Shown here one piece after another: positions 15,713-24,727 of a stretch of 64,000 nucleotides of DNA. The notes below the pieces were generated by a model, which did not search any database, was not told where the DNA came from, and saw nothing but the letters and a program-made list of their open reading frames with translations. Source of the DNA: Promethearchaeota archaeon Loki_b32 (GTDB lineage Archaea > Asgardarchaeota > Lokiarchaeia > Sigyniarchaeales > SOKP01); assembly GCA_005223125.1 (NCBI GenBank), contig NJBH01000008.1:81206-145205 (forward strand), in the 5' to 3' direction. The first letter of the stretch is position 1. Every line of letters begins with the position of its first letter. The translations under genes and the position numbers were made by a program.

Positions 15713-16255
15713 TTGCCAAAAAAGTGGAAAGTCGTTCTCAAAACAATTGGAAGAAAGTGGTTTCTAATTCTTTTAGTGATTATCATCATTGTTGTTATAT
15801 ACAGTCCAATAGCAGCAATTTGGATGACCGGTATCACCTTAATTTTATTTCTTTTATCCTATATTCCAAGATTGTTTTTCAAAAATAAACTCCATAAATT
15901 TTTGAAGAAATACTATAAAATTGAAGATAATTTAATTGCAAGAAAGTTTAAAAAACCACTCGAGAAAATCCAAGATGAATTGTTTGAGTTATCACAAAAT
16001 CAGGAGAAGAAAAGCTGGTTAATTACTTTTTTAAATAAACAGTATGTTTTCTATCATCAAGAAACCATTGAAAAATTCAAGGAAGTATATAATAAAGGTT
16101 ATACTGAGAAAGAAATTCTTGATAGTTTGAAAGACTTTAAGGTTAATACTAGAGCAGAAATTAAAATAATCAAGGAAACCCTTGTTAAGCTTGAAAGACT
16201 TAGTGAGAGAGAAATCTCTGTAAAAGAACACAAAGAGAAACAAAGATTTGCCTAA
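15713..16255 (+). CDS. Two-helix membrane protein with cytoplasmic helical tail, 180 aa
   Basis: TTG start. Two adjacent membrane helices (about 15-32 and 34-52: WFLILLVIIIIVVIYSP, MTGITLILFLLSYIP) are followed by about 125 charged, strongly helical residues (KFLKKYYKIEDNLIARKFKK ... EIKIIKETLVKLERLSEREI) predicted to lie in the cytoplasm and possibly form a coiled coil. The segment YNKGYTEKEILDSLKDF resembles small helix-turn-helix or UBA-like turns, but I would not assign it. No family recognised. Confidence 0.6.
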   Translation: MPKKWKVVLKTIGRKWFLILLVIIIIVVIYSPIAAIWMTGITLILFLLSYIPRLFFKNKLHKFLKKYYKIEDNLIARKFKKPLEKIQDELFELSQNQEKKSWLITFLNKQYVFYHQETIEKFKEVYNKGYTEKEILDSLKDFKVNTRAEIKIIKETLVKLERLSEREISVKEHKEKQRFA

Positions 16256-16328
16256 TTGAAATATTCTGAAAACTAATTGTTTAGAATTAAAAAAAAAGTA
16301 TAAAAAAGTAAAATAATAATAATATAAT

Positions 16329-16622
16329 TTAGTCTACTTCTCCAAAATCTAGATCAAAACTGAAATGCTTTCGAATTGGTTTCTTTACATTCCAAACACA
16401 TTTTAAACCTTTTTCAAACTGGACAAGATCTCCTTTCTTAAATTCAATTTTTTCTCCGGTATCCGAATCAATGACTTCCACTTCTCCATCTAAAATATAG
16501 CAGGTTTCAGTATCACTATAGGACCAATCGAACTCACTGACTTCTTTACTCCATGTTCCCCAAGATTTAACTTTTAGATTCGTTAATTCTTCCTCAGTTG
16601 GAATTTTCTTCTTCATCTTCAT
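16329..16622 (-). CDS. Cupin-domain protein (DUF861/Cupin_3-like)
   Basis: 97 residues: LKVKSWGTWSKEVSEFDWSY, then SDTETCYILDGEVEVIDSDT, KKGDLVQFEKGLKCVWNV. The WGTWS...F.W.Y..TE.CYILEGEV pattern is the Cupin_3 family, which includes ureidoglycine aminohydrolase-like proteins. The family's usual histidine ligands are partly replaced, as in many short members: a Glu and a Cys are visible in the first motif. Function unknown; a small-molecule or metal-binding role is likely. The 305-bp gap to the right (16623-16928) is AT-rich, and I see nothing in it beyond a likely promoter for the GTPase. Confidence 0.75.
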   Translation of the reverse strand: MKMKKKIPTEEELTNLKVKSWGTWSKEVSEFDWSYSDTETCYILDGEVEVIDSDTGEKIEFKKGDLVQFEKGLKCVWNVKKPIRKHFSFDLDFGEVD

Positions 16623-16928
16623 TATAATTCACATTTATGTTTATCTATAAATTTATCAAAAAAAAGACTGGTAGAATTTATTATACCTCCATTAATTAAA
16701 TTTATTTTCAAAATCTTTTTTAATTATTTAAATTTGAAAAAAACAATAAAAAACAAAAATAAAAAATTATTATTCAATTCAATTAGTTTCAAAATATCGT
16801 TTCAAAAAAGAATATTAATTCGTTTTAAGATTATAATTATAACATAAAATTTAATAATCTCAGAAAAAAAGCTCTATGTAATTAAAACTTAAAAACAATA
16901 GCCCATAAACGGGAAAGAGAATACCATA

Positions 16929-17450
16929 ATGCCACAAAAGTTCATTCTTAAGATCCTTACGGCAGGGGAAGGAGGAGTGGGGAAAACAACACTACTCCAT
17001 AGGTATGTAGAGGGGAAATTTTCAGCTGAAACTAAAATGACAATTGGTGTAGAGTTTTTCTTGAAAGAGACGCAAATTGACTCGAATCACTGCACTCTAC
17101 AACTCTGGGATTTTGGTGGTCAAGAGCGGTTTAGATTTTTACTTGAAAGTTACGTATTAGGAGCAAAAGGAGCACTTCTCATGTTTGACCTCACAAGGTT
17201 AATGAGTCTTGAAAATTTGCAGCAATGGATTAACATTGTTCGGAAAGGTGATCCAAATCTTCCTGTTCTCTTTGTAGGTACAAAATTGGATTTAACCGAT
17301 GAGATCCAGATAGATGACGATTATGCTATGTCTTTTTTAAATGAATTTAACTTGATTGATTATATAAAAATCTCTTCAAAAACGGGCGAAAATGTTGGTA
17401 CAGTTTTTGAAATGTTAACAAGAAATATATTAGAGCGCCAAGCCTATTGA
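16929..17450 (+). CDS. Ras/Rab-like small GTPase
   Basis: 173 residues with all five G motifs: G1 GEGGVGKTT (about residue 12), G2 threonine in MTIGVEFF, G3 WDFGGQERF, G4 GTKLD and G5 SSKTG. The G4 motif has TKLD in place of NKxD, as in many Asgard members. No C-terminal prenylation cysteine motif is present, so membrane attachment, if any, must be by other means. It overlaps the PIN-domain gene by TTGA and has a close relative 560 bp downstream (18010). The pair was probably produced by local duplication with the PIN gene between. Confidence 0.93.
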   Translation: MPQKFILKILTAGEGGVGKTTLLHRYVEGKFSAETKMTIGVEFFLKETQIDSNHCTLQLWDFGGQERFRFLLESYVLGAKGALLMFDLTRLMSLENLQQWINIVRKGDPNLPVLFVGTKLDLTDEIQIDDDYAMSFLNEFNLIDYIKISSKTGENVGTVFEMLTRNILERQAY

Positions 17451-17890
17451 AATCCAAGAATAGTGTAGTGGTTATCGATTCTAATTTTATATTACTTCCT
17501 TTTCAGTTTAAAATAGATTATTTTAACGAAATAAGATTAAAGCTTGAAGGAAAATTGAAATTTATCATATATCAACAAATTTTAAACGAATTAGATGCAA
17601 AAAAAAGAAGAGAATCCAAAGCTACTAAATTTGCATCGTTTCTTGAATCGGGTTTATTATACTTAGAAAGGAACAAAGAGAAATATGACATTGAAATAAT
17701 GGAAGATATCAAAAATGATAACGAGACTACTGATGATTTTATACTAAGATTGTCAGTAAAGCTTAAGAATGTAGGTCAAACTGTTTATTTAGCAACTAAT
17801 GATTCAGAATTGCGTAAAAAAGCAAAAAGAATAAGGATTGGAATAATTTTTTTAAGACAAAAGAAATATTTGTCTTTTGAAAGAGCTTAA
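17447..17890 (+). CDS. PIN-domain ribonuclease (VapC9/Fcf1-like)
   Basis: 147 residues. PIN core: VVVIDSNFILLPFQFKIDYF at the N-terminus (first catalytic Asp), a LNELDAKK motif (Glu/Asp), TDDFILRLSV (acidic) and YLATNDSELRKKAKRIRI near the end (NDSELR, last acidic site). The archaeal branch with the DxNFLLLPFQF start is related to Fcf1/Utp24-type rRNA-processing nucleases and VapC9. The start is TTG overlapping the stop of the upstream GTPase (TTGA), implying translational coupling. No antitoxin gene is adjacent, which argues for RNA processing rather than a toxin role. Confidence 0.85.
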   Translation: MKSKNSVVVIDSNFILLPFQFKIDYFNEIRLKLEGKLKFIIYQQILNELDAKKRRESKATKFASFLESGLLYLERNKEKYDIEIMEDIKNDNETTDDFILRLSVKLKNVGQTVYLATNDSELRKKAKRIRIGIIFLRQKKYLSFERA

Positions 17891-18009
17891 AAAAAATATA
17901 AAATAATTAGTACATATTAAAGTTTTAACTAAAAATATTAATACATATTTAACCCTATATTAACCAATAATCGAGGTTTTATATTTATTTACTGATTTGA
18001 TGGAGAAGA

Positions 18010-18525
18010 ATGTCCAAAGCGATATTATTAAAGATTATCACGGCAGGAGATGGTGGTGTTGGCAAGACAACACTCCTTTATCGATATATAGAAGGGAGAT
18101 TTCTAGCTAATACGCGTATGACTATTGGTGTGGAATTCTTTCTCAAAGAGCTTAATATAGAAGGAAAAAAAATATTACTCCAAGTTTGGGATTTTGGTGG
18201 ACAGGATCATTTCAGACCTCTATTAAAGAATTATGCTGTGGGAGCAAGAGGAGCATTACTACTTTTTGATCTCACCAGACCATCAAGTTTAGAACGAATT
18301 GAGCAATGGGTTGATATTTGCAGAGGGGGGACTCAAGAGATTCCTATCATTTTCTTAGGAACAAAATTAGATCTAGAAGATCAAATAACAATATTCGATA
18401 GTTTTGCTTTGAAATTTAAGGAACAATATGGTTTTTTTGATTATTTAAAGATTTCTTCGAAAACTGGAGAAAATGTTAATTTAGCATTTGAACTATTGGC
18501 AAGAGAACTTGTAAAAGACTTATAA
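18010..18525 (+). CDS. Ras/Rab-like small GTPase
   Basis: 171 residues, closely similar to the GTPase at 16929. G1 GDGGVGKTT, G2 in MTIGVEFF, G3 WDFGGQDHF (Asp in place of the usual Glu after Gln), G4 GTKLD, G5 SSKTG. Gly-Gln is retained, so hydrolysis is plausible. A GGAGAAG site stands immediately before the ATG, and a TATA-like TTTATATTTATT lies about 40 bp upstream. No lipid-modification signal is visible. Confidence 0.93.
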   Translation: MSKAILLKIITAGDGGVGKTTLLYRYIEGRFLANTRMTIGVEFFLKELNIEGKKILLQVWDFGGQDHFRPLLKNYAVGARGALLLFDLTRPSSLERIEQWVDICRGGTQEIPIIFLGTKLDLEDQITIFDSFALKFKEQYGFFDYLKISSKTGENVNLAFELLARELVKDL

Positions 18526-18556
18526 ATAATAGTACAATAAGCCAAAATTTTGATTT

Positions 18557-19744
18557 CTATAATCTATTTATAACAATATTTCTAATATATTCATTACTTA
18601 AATTGACAGGATTATTTTTTAAACTAGTTTTTTCTACGATTTTCTCAATATCTTCATATGTAATCCCATATTTACCTAACCGATTAATTTTTAATTTATC
18701 TGTCCATTTTTCAAGCGTTTCTATTAACATTGAGCAAAATTCATTTATTTTTCCTTCCTCTAAATGATATTTACCTTTCAATAAGGCTCCTATTTTAGCA
18801 TATTTTTTTAATCCTTTTCTACCACCAGATTCTTGTTTTTGGAGCATTTCAATATTAATTTTAGTTGCTTCAGAGAGAAGAGTACCACACACTACCCCAT
18901 GAGGAATTTTGTACATTCCTCCGATTGGAGAAGCTAAACCATGGACAATTCCTAATCCTGCATTAGCAAGAGTAATTCCAGACAGTAATGAGCCATAAGC
19001 CATTGCTGCTCTAATACTTACATCCGATGATCCAGTTGAGCACGCTAATAAAAGATTTTCACCTATATATTTCATACCATTATAAGCTAAAGTGTCTGTA
19101 ATCGGGTTTCTTTTTGAAGAAACATATGCTTCAAGTAATTGTGTGAAAGCATCCATTCCACAAGCTGCGGAAATTGATGGTGGGCATGAAATCATCAGTT
19201 GGGGATCTATAATTGCTACATCAGGAATTAGATTATCATGACGAAGTGATTTTTTAAATCCATCGGGACCTACTTCACTAATTACAGCGTTTTTTGTTGC
19301 TTCACTTCCAGTTCCGGATGTAGTGGGAATTGCTATATAGGGAACTTTTATCCCATCATGACTTTTTTCTCCAATACCTTCAAGATAATTTTTAATAGAA
19401 TTATTTTTAGGTAGCATAGCGGAAATTGCTTTTCCTGCGTCAATAACACTTCCCCCTCCAATCCCAACAACTAAATCAAAACGTTTATCTCTAAATTTTG
19501 CTGTAGCTTCATCTACTAGTGATGGAGATGGTTCACTATAAATAGAAGTTGATGAGAAATTAATTGATTTGTTCTCTAATATTGAAGTAATATCATCCCA
19601 TTTACCTGATTTTTTAAGTGAATTCCCGCCAATTATAAATAGTACATTTTTTCCGAATTTTGGAATAATATTATAAAGTTCATTTAATTTACCAGCACCA
19701 AAAATAATGTATGGGATTCTAGCAAAACTGAAAGATGGAATCAT
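18557..19744 (-). CDS. Iron-containing alcohol dehydrogenase
   Basis: 395 residues of the Fe-ADH family: FGAGKLNELYNIIPKFGK at the N-terminus, the NAD-binding GIGGGSVIDAGKAIS (about 93-107), IPTTSGTGSEATKNAV (about 138-153), and metal-binding IIDPQL/CGMDAFTQLLEAY and HGLASPIGGMYKIPHG (His pair about 258-273). The family reduces aldehydes or oxidises alcohols with NAD(P)H; the substrate cannot be read from sequence. The gene converges on the GTPase at 18010 with a 31-bp gap. Confidence 0.92.
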   Translation of the reverse strand: MIPSFSFARIPYIIFGAGKLNELYNIIPKFGKNVLFIIGGNSLKKSGKWDDITSILENKSINFSSTSIYSEPSPSLVDEATAKFRDKRFDLVVGIGGGSVIDAGKAISAMLPKNNSIKNYLEGIGEKSHDGIKVPYIAIPTTSGTGSEATKNAVISEVGPDGFKKSLRHDNLIPDVAIIDPQLMISCPPSISAACGMDAFTQLLEAYVSSKRNPITDTLAYNGMKYIGENLLLACSTGSSDVSIRAAMAYGSLLSGITLANAGLGIVHGLASPIGGMYKIPHGVVCGTLLSEATKINIEMLQKQESGGRKGLKKYAKIGALLKGKYHLEEGKINEFCSMLIETLEKWTDKLKINRLGKYGITYEDIEKIVEKTSLKNNPVNLSNEYIRNIVINRL

Positions 19745-19931
19745 AACATTTACCTTTTATCTTTTTGTTAATTCGTGAAAATCATATATTAAACTATAAA
19801 TCTCTTTATAATAGGTAAGATTTATAATTTACTCTAGATATTTTGTTTTATAACACAACTTCGACCTTTAGTGATCTACAATTAAAAAAGTACATGAAAA
19901 AGATTTTGACTATAGAGGTGGAAATTCTGGA

Positions 19932-20222
19932 GTGAAATATTTAATGAGAGGCCCGCCAGCATCTATTGATTGGGGGATTATTTTACTCAAACCGGGCGAA
20001 CTTATGGGAGATAAAGCACACGGTCATAATATTCTTGATGAAACATTTTACTTCGTAGAAGGTGATGGCGTTATGATAATTGATGATAAAGAATACAAAG
20101 CAATGCAAGGAAGTGTGTTTTTGTGTGAACCAAAAGAAATGCACAACATTAGAAATGATTCAGACAAACCAATAAAAGTCGTATTTATTAAATCTATATA
20201 TGAACCAAATGATAAAATCTAA
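19932..20222 (+). CDS. Cupin_2 family protein
   Basis: 96 residues, one cupin barrel: GELMGDKAHGHNILDETFYFVEGDG (motif 1 with H, H and E ligands) and GSVFLCEPKEMHNIRNDSDKP (motif 2 His). The metal-ligand set looks intact. The start is a GTG; GAGGTGG about 12 bp upstream is the best ribosome-binding site. It precedes aIF1A by 22 bp in the same direction. Function unknown. Confidence 0.82.
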   Translation: MKYLMRGPPASIDWGIILLKPGELMGDKAHGHNILDETFYFVEGDGVMIIDDKEYKAMQGSVFLCEPKEMHNIRNDSDKPIKVVFIKSIYEPNDKI

Positions 20223-20244
20223 AATAATAAAAGAGAAATAAAGT

Positions 20245-20634
20245 ATGGCAAAAAAAAAAGCAAAAAAAAAAGGAAAAGGAAAAAGGAGAACTGGTCCTTA
20301 TGTCCCACCTGTAGTAACCCGCGTTAAATTCCCTAGCAAACGGTTAGGTGAAATGTTTGGACGAATAGTAGGGGTTCTTGGAAATGATCGTATGGAGGTT
20401 TTCTGCGAGGATGGAAAGCATCGAATGGGTAGAATCCGGGGAAAAATAAAGAAAAGGGTTTGGATAAGGGTTGCAGATCTTGTGATAGTGAATCCGTGGG
20501 ACTGGGAGACAGAAATACCAGGCAAGATGGGGAAATGCGAGATATCTTGGAGATATATGAAGCATGAAATTTCTTGGCTTGAACGAAGAGGTAAAATACC
20601 CGAGATTTTAAATATAAATAATATACCTTTTTAG
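20245..20634 (+). CDS. eif1a: Translation initiation factor aIF1A
   Basis: 129 residues. A lysine-rich N-terminal tail (MAKKKAKKKGKGKRR) precedes the OB fold: MFGRIVGVLGNDRMEVFCEDGKHRMGRIRGKIKKRVWIRVADLVIV. This is the eIF1A/IF1 signature, followed by the helical end WRYMKHEISWLERRGKIPE. aIF1A binds the small-subunit A site during initiation. The C-terminus is short and not acidic, unlike eukaryotic eIF1A. It shares the region with Spt5 (20806) and is likely expressed with the upstream cupin gene. Confidence 0.95.
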   Translation: MAKKKAKKKGKGKRRTGPYVPPVVTRVKFPSKRLGEMFGRIVGVLGNDRMEVFCEDGKHRMGRIRGKIKKRVWIRVADLVIVNPWDWETEIPGKMGKCEISWRYMKHEISWLERRGKIPEILNINNIPF

Positions 20635-20805
20635 TTAAAAGAATATTTTACAAAGCACAATCACAAATTCAATAAAAAAAGGATATAGAATTATTTCAGT
20701 AGAAAAAGTAAAATTTTTTAATTTTGTATACTATTTTTAATATATACTTATTTTCCAAAAAAAAATTTAAAAATACCCAAATTCAAATAGGATTCGTGAA
20801 ATATA

Positions 20806-21561
20806 TTGGCAGATCAAGAAGAAGATCCAGATAGAAGCAAGAGTGAAGTTGTTGATATTACAGAGGTTACCGTTAAAGGGGAAGATAAAGAAGACCATAC
20901 TACCACTTTATTTGCTGTAAGGACAACGATAAATCAAGAAAGTAATATTTTAAAACAAATATTTTATAGATTTAAAATTCTTGATGTAATTCCTGACATA
21001 AGAGCAATGCTCATAAGCCCCTTGTTGCCAGGATATGTATTTTTCGAAGCTCCTCAGAAACGTAGCGTACAGATAGCAGTTCAGGGAATTCCTCATATTA
21101 AAGGACGAATCGTGCAAAATATCAAACTTATAGAACTTAAACATGTACTTTTACCAAGAAGTGTGACCGAGTATTTAGAAGAAGGTGATACCGTAGAAAT
21201 AATCAGCGGGGTATTTGAAGGATCACGAGCACTCGTAATGCGTATGCCTCACGACACAAGCTCGAGTGAGGAAGTTGTCGTAAGGCTTTTGCAAGAAGAA
21301 ACACCAATTACTATAAAAATTCATGGAGATTATTTAAAATTAGTTGAGAAGAAGAAGCCAATAGATGAGCCAATTCCAAAAGTAAAGGCATCAGTTGATA
21401 CTACAACAGATATGGAAAAAGCAATAAGTTTCGAAGATGAACTTGAAGAATTCGAGGAAGAAATTTCTGAAAGTTATAAAAGCGATGAGATCGAAGAATA
21501 TACTGATGATGAAGAAGAATTAGAGGAAGAAGATGAGTGGGCAAAATTCGATGGATTTTAA
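20806..21561 (+). CDS. spt5: Transcription elongation factor Spt5 with acidic N- and C-terminal extensions
   Basis: 251 residues, longer than the usual archaeal 145-155. An acidic start (EEDPDRSKSEVVDITE) precedes the NGN domain (about 28-105: TTLFAVRTTINQESN...LISPLLPGYVFFEAP) and one KOW motif (about 118-150: EEGDTVEIISGVFEGSRALV). A linker then leads to a strongly acidic C-terminal tail (about 200-251, DDEEELEEEDEWAKFDGF). With Spt4 it clamps RNA polymerase. The tails recall the acidic region of eukaryotic Spt5, but convergent composition is possible. The TTG start gives the full acidic N-terminus. Confidence 0.9.
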   Translation: MADQEEDPDRSKSEVVDITEVTVKGEDKEDHTTTLFAVRTTINQESNILKQIFYRFKILDVIPDIRAMLISPLLPGYVFFEAPQKRSVQIAVQGIPHIKGRIVQNIKLIELKHVLLPRSVTEYLEEGDTVEIISGVFEGSRALVMRMPHDTSSSEEVVVRLLQEETPITIKIHGDYLKLVEKKKPIDEPIPKVKASVDTTTDMEKAISFEDELEEFEEEISESYKSDEIEEYTDDEEELEEEDEWAKFDGF

Positions 21562-21733
21562 ATTAATTTTACATATTTTTTGTGTCAATTAATTACAGAT
21601 TTAAGATATTTTTATCATATGTTTGTTGCGTCTTCCTTAAGAAACGGATTAATAAAAGAATTTTTATAGATAGACTTTTATTAACGTTATAAAAGCGTTA
21701 TATAAACAATCTATTAAATATAATTTCAGTAAA

Positions 21734-22486
21734 ATGATAAAAAACATCTTCATAATGAAAGGGAACACTGGTGAATTAATCTTCTATAAAACTTATGAAG
21801 ATATTTTTAACGTTAAGCTAACGAGCAGTTTCCTAAGTGCAATTTTCTCATTTGTAAAGCAAACATTAAAAACTGAAGCTTTATCTGAAATTGAAGTTGG
21901 ACTTTTCAGATTTATTTTTGAGATTGAAAAAATAGGAAAGGATGAATTACTATTTGCTCTCTTTAGTGATCGTACAGATAATCTTGTTGAACTTAGAAAT
22001 CAGTTGAGAGAAATTAAGAATCAGTTTATTAATAAGTATGATCTTACCTTACTCACTGATAACTTTGATGGAGAAATTTCAAAATTCTTTGAATTTGAAA
22101 AGAATATAGATGCTATTATGGAAAATCATGGCCAGCTAGTCTCAAATGAAATTAAAAAAGACCTTTTAAGTGTTTTTAATGAATTGCATACATTTTCTTC
22201 TTTTGTAGTATCATCTGCTCTATTAACACAGACAGGTAGGGTGATTGTATCCTCTTTAGAACCAAATATTTTATCTGAAATTATTAGACTTCTAGAAGGC
22301 AGATTTATATCTGGAAATTTTAGAGTAAATGAACTTATTTCCTTAGAAAATTTTGGTGTGCTTTCTTTAGTGGGAATTGATGAGCACTTTATATCAGTAA
22401 TTCAATTCAAAAGTAATTGTCCATTCGAGACAGGATTGGTAATCTCAAAAAGATTTTCAAATAGGATACATAAATTAATTTGTTAA
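21734..22486 (+). CDS. Longin-like/roadblock-like two-domain protein (candidate)
   Basis: 250 residues. The first half starts as longin domains do, with a strand-turn-strand (IKNIFIMKGNTGELIFYKTY), a helix (SSFLSAIFSFVKQTL) and strands (EIEVGLFRFIFEIEKIGKDELLFALFSDR), then the long helix LVELRNQLREIKNQFINKY. The second half (about 145-250) again shows an alpha/beta unit, FVVSSALLTQTGRVIVSSL...GVLSLVGIDEHFISVIQF, which fits a roadblock/LC7 domain. Such domains act with small GTPases in Asgard and eukaryotic cells. Assignment is by secondary-structure pattern only. Confidence 0.5.
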   Translation: MIKNIFIMKGNTGELIFYKTYEDIFNVKLTSSFLSAIFSFVKQTLKTEALSEIEVGLFRFIFEIEKIGKDELLFALFSDRTDNLVELRNQLREIKNQFINKYDLTLLTDNFDGEISKFFEFEKNIDAIMENHGQLVSNEIKKDLLSVFNELHTFSSFVVSSALLTQTGRVIVSSLEPNILSEIIRLLEGRFISGNFRVNELISLENFGVLSLVGIDEHFISVIQFKSNCPFETGLVISKRFSNRIHKLIC

Positions 22487-22671
22487 ATTTAATGATCCAT
22501 TTTGGTCAGTAACTGATCATTATTATTCATTTCACAAAAAGATTTTTTAAAAAATGTAATATTTTGAATATCGTATATTCGTTTTCCAAAAATTAAAAAG
22601 CATATACACTTTTTCCCTAGTATAATTAATTATCTTATTAATATCAAATATTAAAAAGTGGGGTAAAATTT

Positions 22672-23955
22672 ATGCCAAAGTTTATGAATCAAGCTATTAA
22701 TGATGAAATACTCGATAAACTGAGCCTTAAAAATCGATATTCCTTTGTGAATAATAACTTAATGGCTTTACTTTCACCGGAGCAGTTCAATCACTTTAAA
22801 AAAGTTCAAAAATTCTGCATGAGGTTTGAGAAAAAGAATGAAATCACTCATGGTCCTGAAGAAGACGTATATGATTGGATTCCTACTTTCGGAGCTGAAG
22901 GTTATATCACAAGAGCGCATAACTTTGAGATGATCGATGTAGAATATGAAAATTATGGTGCTGTAGCGGATTTTCTTAGATATATTGCTATAGATAATTT
23001 TGATCCTCAGTTTGCTATGGGTAGTGGAGCTACAGTTTTAGCTATAAATCCTATTTATGATCATCATGAAAACATTCCCGGTAGACTTGAAGCGCTAAAA
23101 GATTTGGTTACAGGTCAATCACCAGGATGTATTTGTATTACTGAGCCTGAAAGAGGCTCAGACGCCGTTCACCAATTAACCACCTGTGACGAACAGGAAG
23201 ATGGAAGTTATATCTTAAATGGGGAGAAAATTTATAACACAAATGCTCCTAAATCCAAATGGGCTGTTGTATACGCCACCGCTGAAGCGAATAATGGAAA
23301 TTTAATGGCTCAATTTTTAGTTAATACCAATTGGGAAGGATGGAATTGCGAAAGAGTCGGAATACCTTACGTTGATAAGCTTTATCTTGGTCATGAATAT
23401 TTAGAAAATTTAAGGGTACCAAAGGAATATATATTAGGACCTGTTGGTAAAGGGAGAGAACATCTTTTTGAAGGATTGGTTCCAGAAAGAATTGGGATTG
23501 CTTGCGGAGCTATATCACAATGCTGGGGTGCTGTATCTCATGCGGCTATTTATGCTAATATGAGAAGGCAATTTGATCAGGAAATATTGAAATTCCAAGG
23601 TGTTGGATTTCTTTTAACAGACCTCTGGGCAAAGACGACGAATTTAACCTTAGGTTTACTTAAATTTTGCGAAGAGTATGATAAGAAGATGGAAAAGTTC
23701 GAAGGTCATATCCCAGCTAACATTTCTAGAGCATTAGTTGCATCCGCAAGTCAATTTAAATATCATTGCACAAACCTTTCTAAAGAAATCTGTTATGAAG
23801 CTGCCAATTTAATGGGTGGTGCAGGACTCTCTGATAACACATTAATGAACGATTATGTGAACATCTCTAGAATTCAAGAAATTGTCGGAGGTTCAAGACA
23901 AATTCAGCAATACATTATGTCAATGGCGTTAAGGCAGCTATTCAAAATGCTTTAG
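22672..23955 (+). CDS. Acyl-CoA dehydrogenase-like flavoprotein, paralogue 1
   Basis: 427 residues. Acyl-CoA dehydrogenase features: GSGATVLAINPIY and ITEPERGSDAVHQLTT (FAD- and substrate-binding region), NGEKIYNTNAPKSKWAVVYA, FEGLVPERIGIACGAI and the C-terminal IQEIVGGSRQIQQYIM. In medium-chain enzymes the catalytic Glu sits in the EGT motif; here that position is Gly (VGGS). The Glu of VPERI matches the alternative catalytic site used by isovaleryl-CoA and long-chain dehydrogenases (my alignment by eye). Physiological substrate unknown. Similar genes at 24728 and 26220. Confidence 0.9.
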   Translation: MPKFMNQAINDEILDKLSLKNRYSFVNNNLMALLSPEQFNHFKKVQKFCMRFEKKNEITHGPEEDVYDWIPTFGAEGYITRAHNFEMIDVEYENYGAVADFLRYIAIDNFDPQFAMGSGATVLAINPIYDHHENIPGRLEALKDLVTGQSPGCICITEPERGSDAVHQLTTCDEQEDGSYILNGEKIYNTNAPKSKWAVVYATAEANNGNLMAQFLVNTNWEGWNCERVGIPYVDKLYLGHEYLENLRVPKEYILGPVGKGREHLFEGLVPERIGIACGAISQCWGAVSHAAIYANMRRQFDQEILKFQGVGFLLTDLWAKTTNLTLGLLKFCEEYDKKMEKFEGHIPANISRALVASASQFKYHCTNLSKEICYEAANLMGGAGLSDNTLMNDYVNISRIQEIVGGSRQIQQYIMSMALRQLFKML

Positions 23956-24120
23956 ATTTCGGTTGATTTTGCTAATTTTCAACACAAACTATTTTTTCTT
24001 TTTTTTTAATTTATAGAATTATTTTTTATTTTTCGATTTCAGGATAAAAATTTAGAATCTGTTTAATAATTATTCTATAAAACAAGAATTGTTTATAATT
24101 AAAATTGGTTTTCTAATACT

Positions 24121-24585
24121 ATGAAAGAAAAAGATTCTCTAGTTATAAATTTTGGAGAGGCACATTCTGTTAACAGAGGTGTTCGTGTTTGTCTTAATGT
24201 AATAAAGCCTTGTTATAATCTTGGATGGTTTCCTTATAATAGCTTGACTTGGTCATTCTGTTATCGAGAGGAGATATCTAAATATATATGCGCTCTTTTC
24301 AATAGAGATTGTTCTGTATTTTATTTATCAGCTGAGTTGACAAAAAATTCTCCTTTAATCACAAAACCTCCAAAAGAATTAAAAGAAGATTTTCAGGATC
24401 CATTTTATAAAAAAACATTTTTTAGGAGAAGAAGGATTACTCCAAGAGGATACTCTAAACCATGTCATCAACTAGAGTTTTGCCCCTACAACTCTTTAAC
24501 CGATGCTCTTTCACAGTCTAAAAAGATTACTGAATTTACTTGCAAGTTATTTAATAAAGAATGTCCTGTTAAATATCTTGGATAG
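24121..24585 (+). CDS. Protein with two copies of a CPYNSL-type cysteine motif, 154 aa
   Basis: Internal duplication is visible: KPCYNLGWFPYNSLTWSFCYREEISKYICALFNRDCSVFYL (about residues 31-70) and KPCHQLEFCPYNSLTDALSQSKKITEFTCKLFNKECPVKYLG (about 113-154), each quoted here only as a motif family. The second copy keeps four cysteines (KPCHQ, FCPYN, FTCKL, KECPV). The first replaces one (WFPYN). The Cys spacing suggests a metal or iron-sulfur site. Short proteins with K/RPCxQ..CPYG..V......C.....DCPV occur widely in archaea with no firm function. It lies between the acyl-CoA dehydrogenase paralogues. Confidence 0.65.
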   Translation: MKEKDSLVINFGEAHSVNRGVRVCLNVIKPCYNLGWFPYNSLTWSFCYREEISKYICALFNRDCSVFYLSAELTKNSPLITKPPKELKEDFQDPFYKKTFFRRRRITPRGYSKPCHQLEFCPYNSLTDALSQSKKITEFTCKLFNKECPVKYLG

Positions 24586-24727
24586 GATGATTCTGAGAAG
24601 GAATACCTCGAGACAGGAATAACTCCAATTTATTAAAATTTTTTAATCTATTTTCATCTACTTGTTTTTTTTAAGAAAGGAAAAAAAATATCAAAAAAGA
24701 AAGAAAATTAAAAAGTATTCTATTATT

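Noticed and set aside
16623..16928. Possible small RNA in the gap before the GTPase
   Set aside because: Only A/T runs, with no stable hairpin or conserved motif seen.
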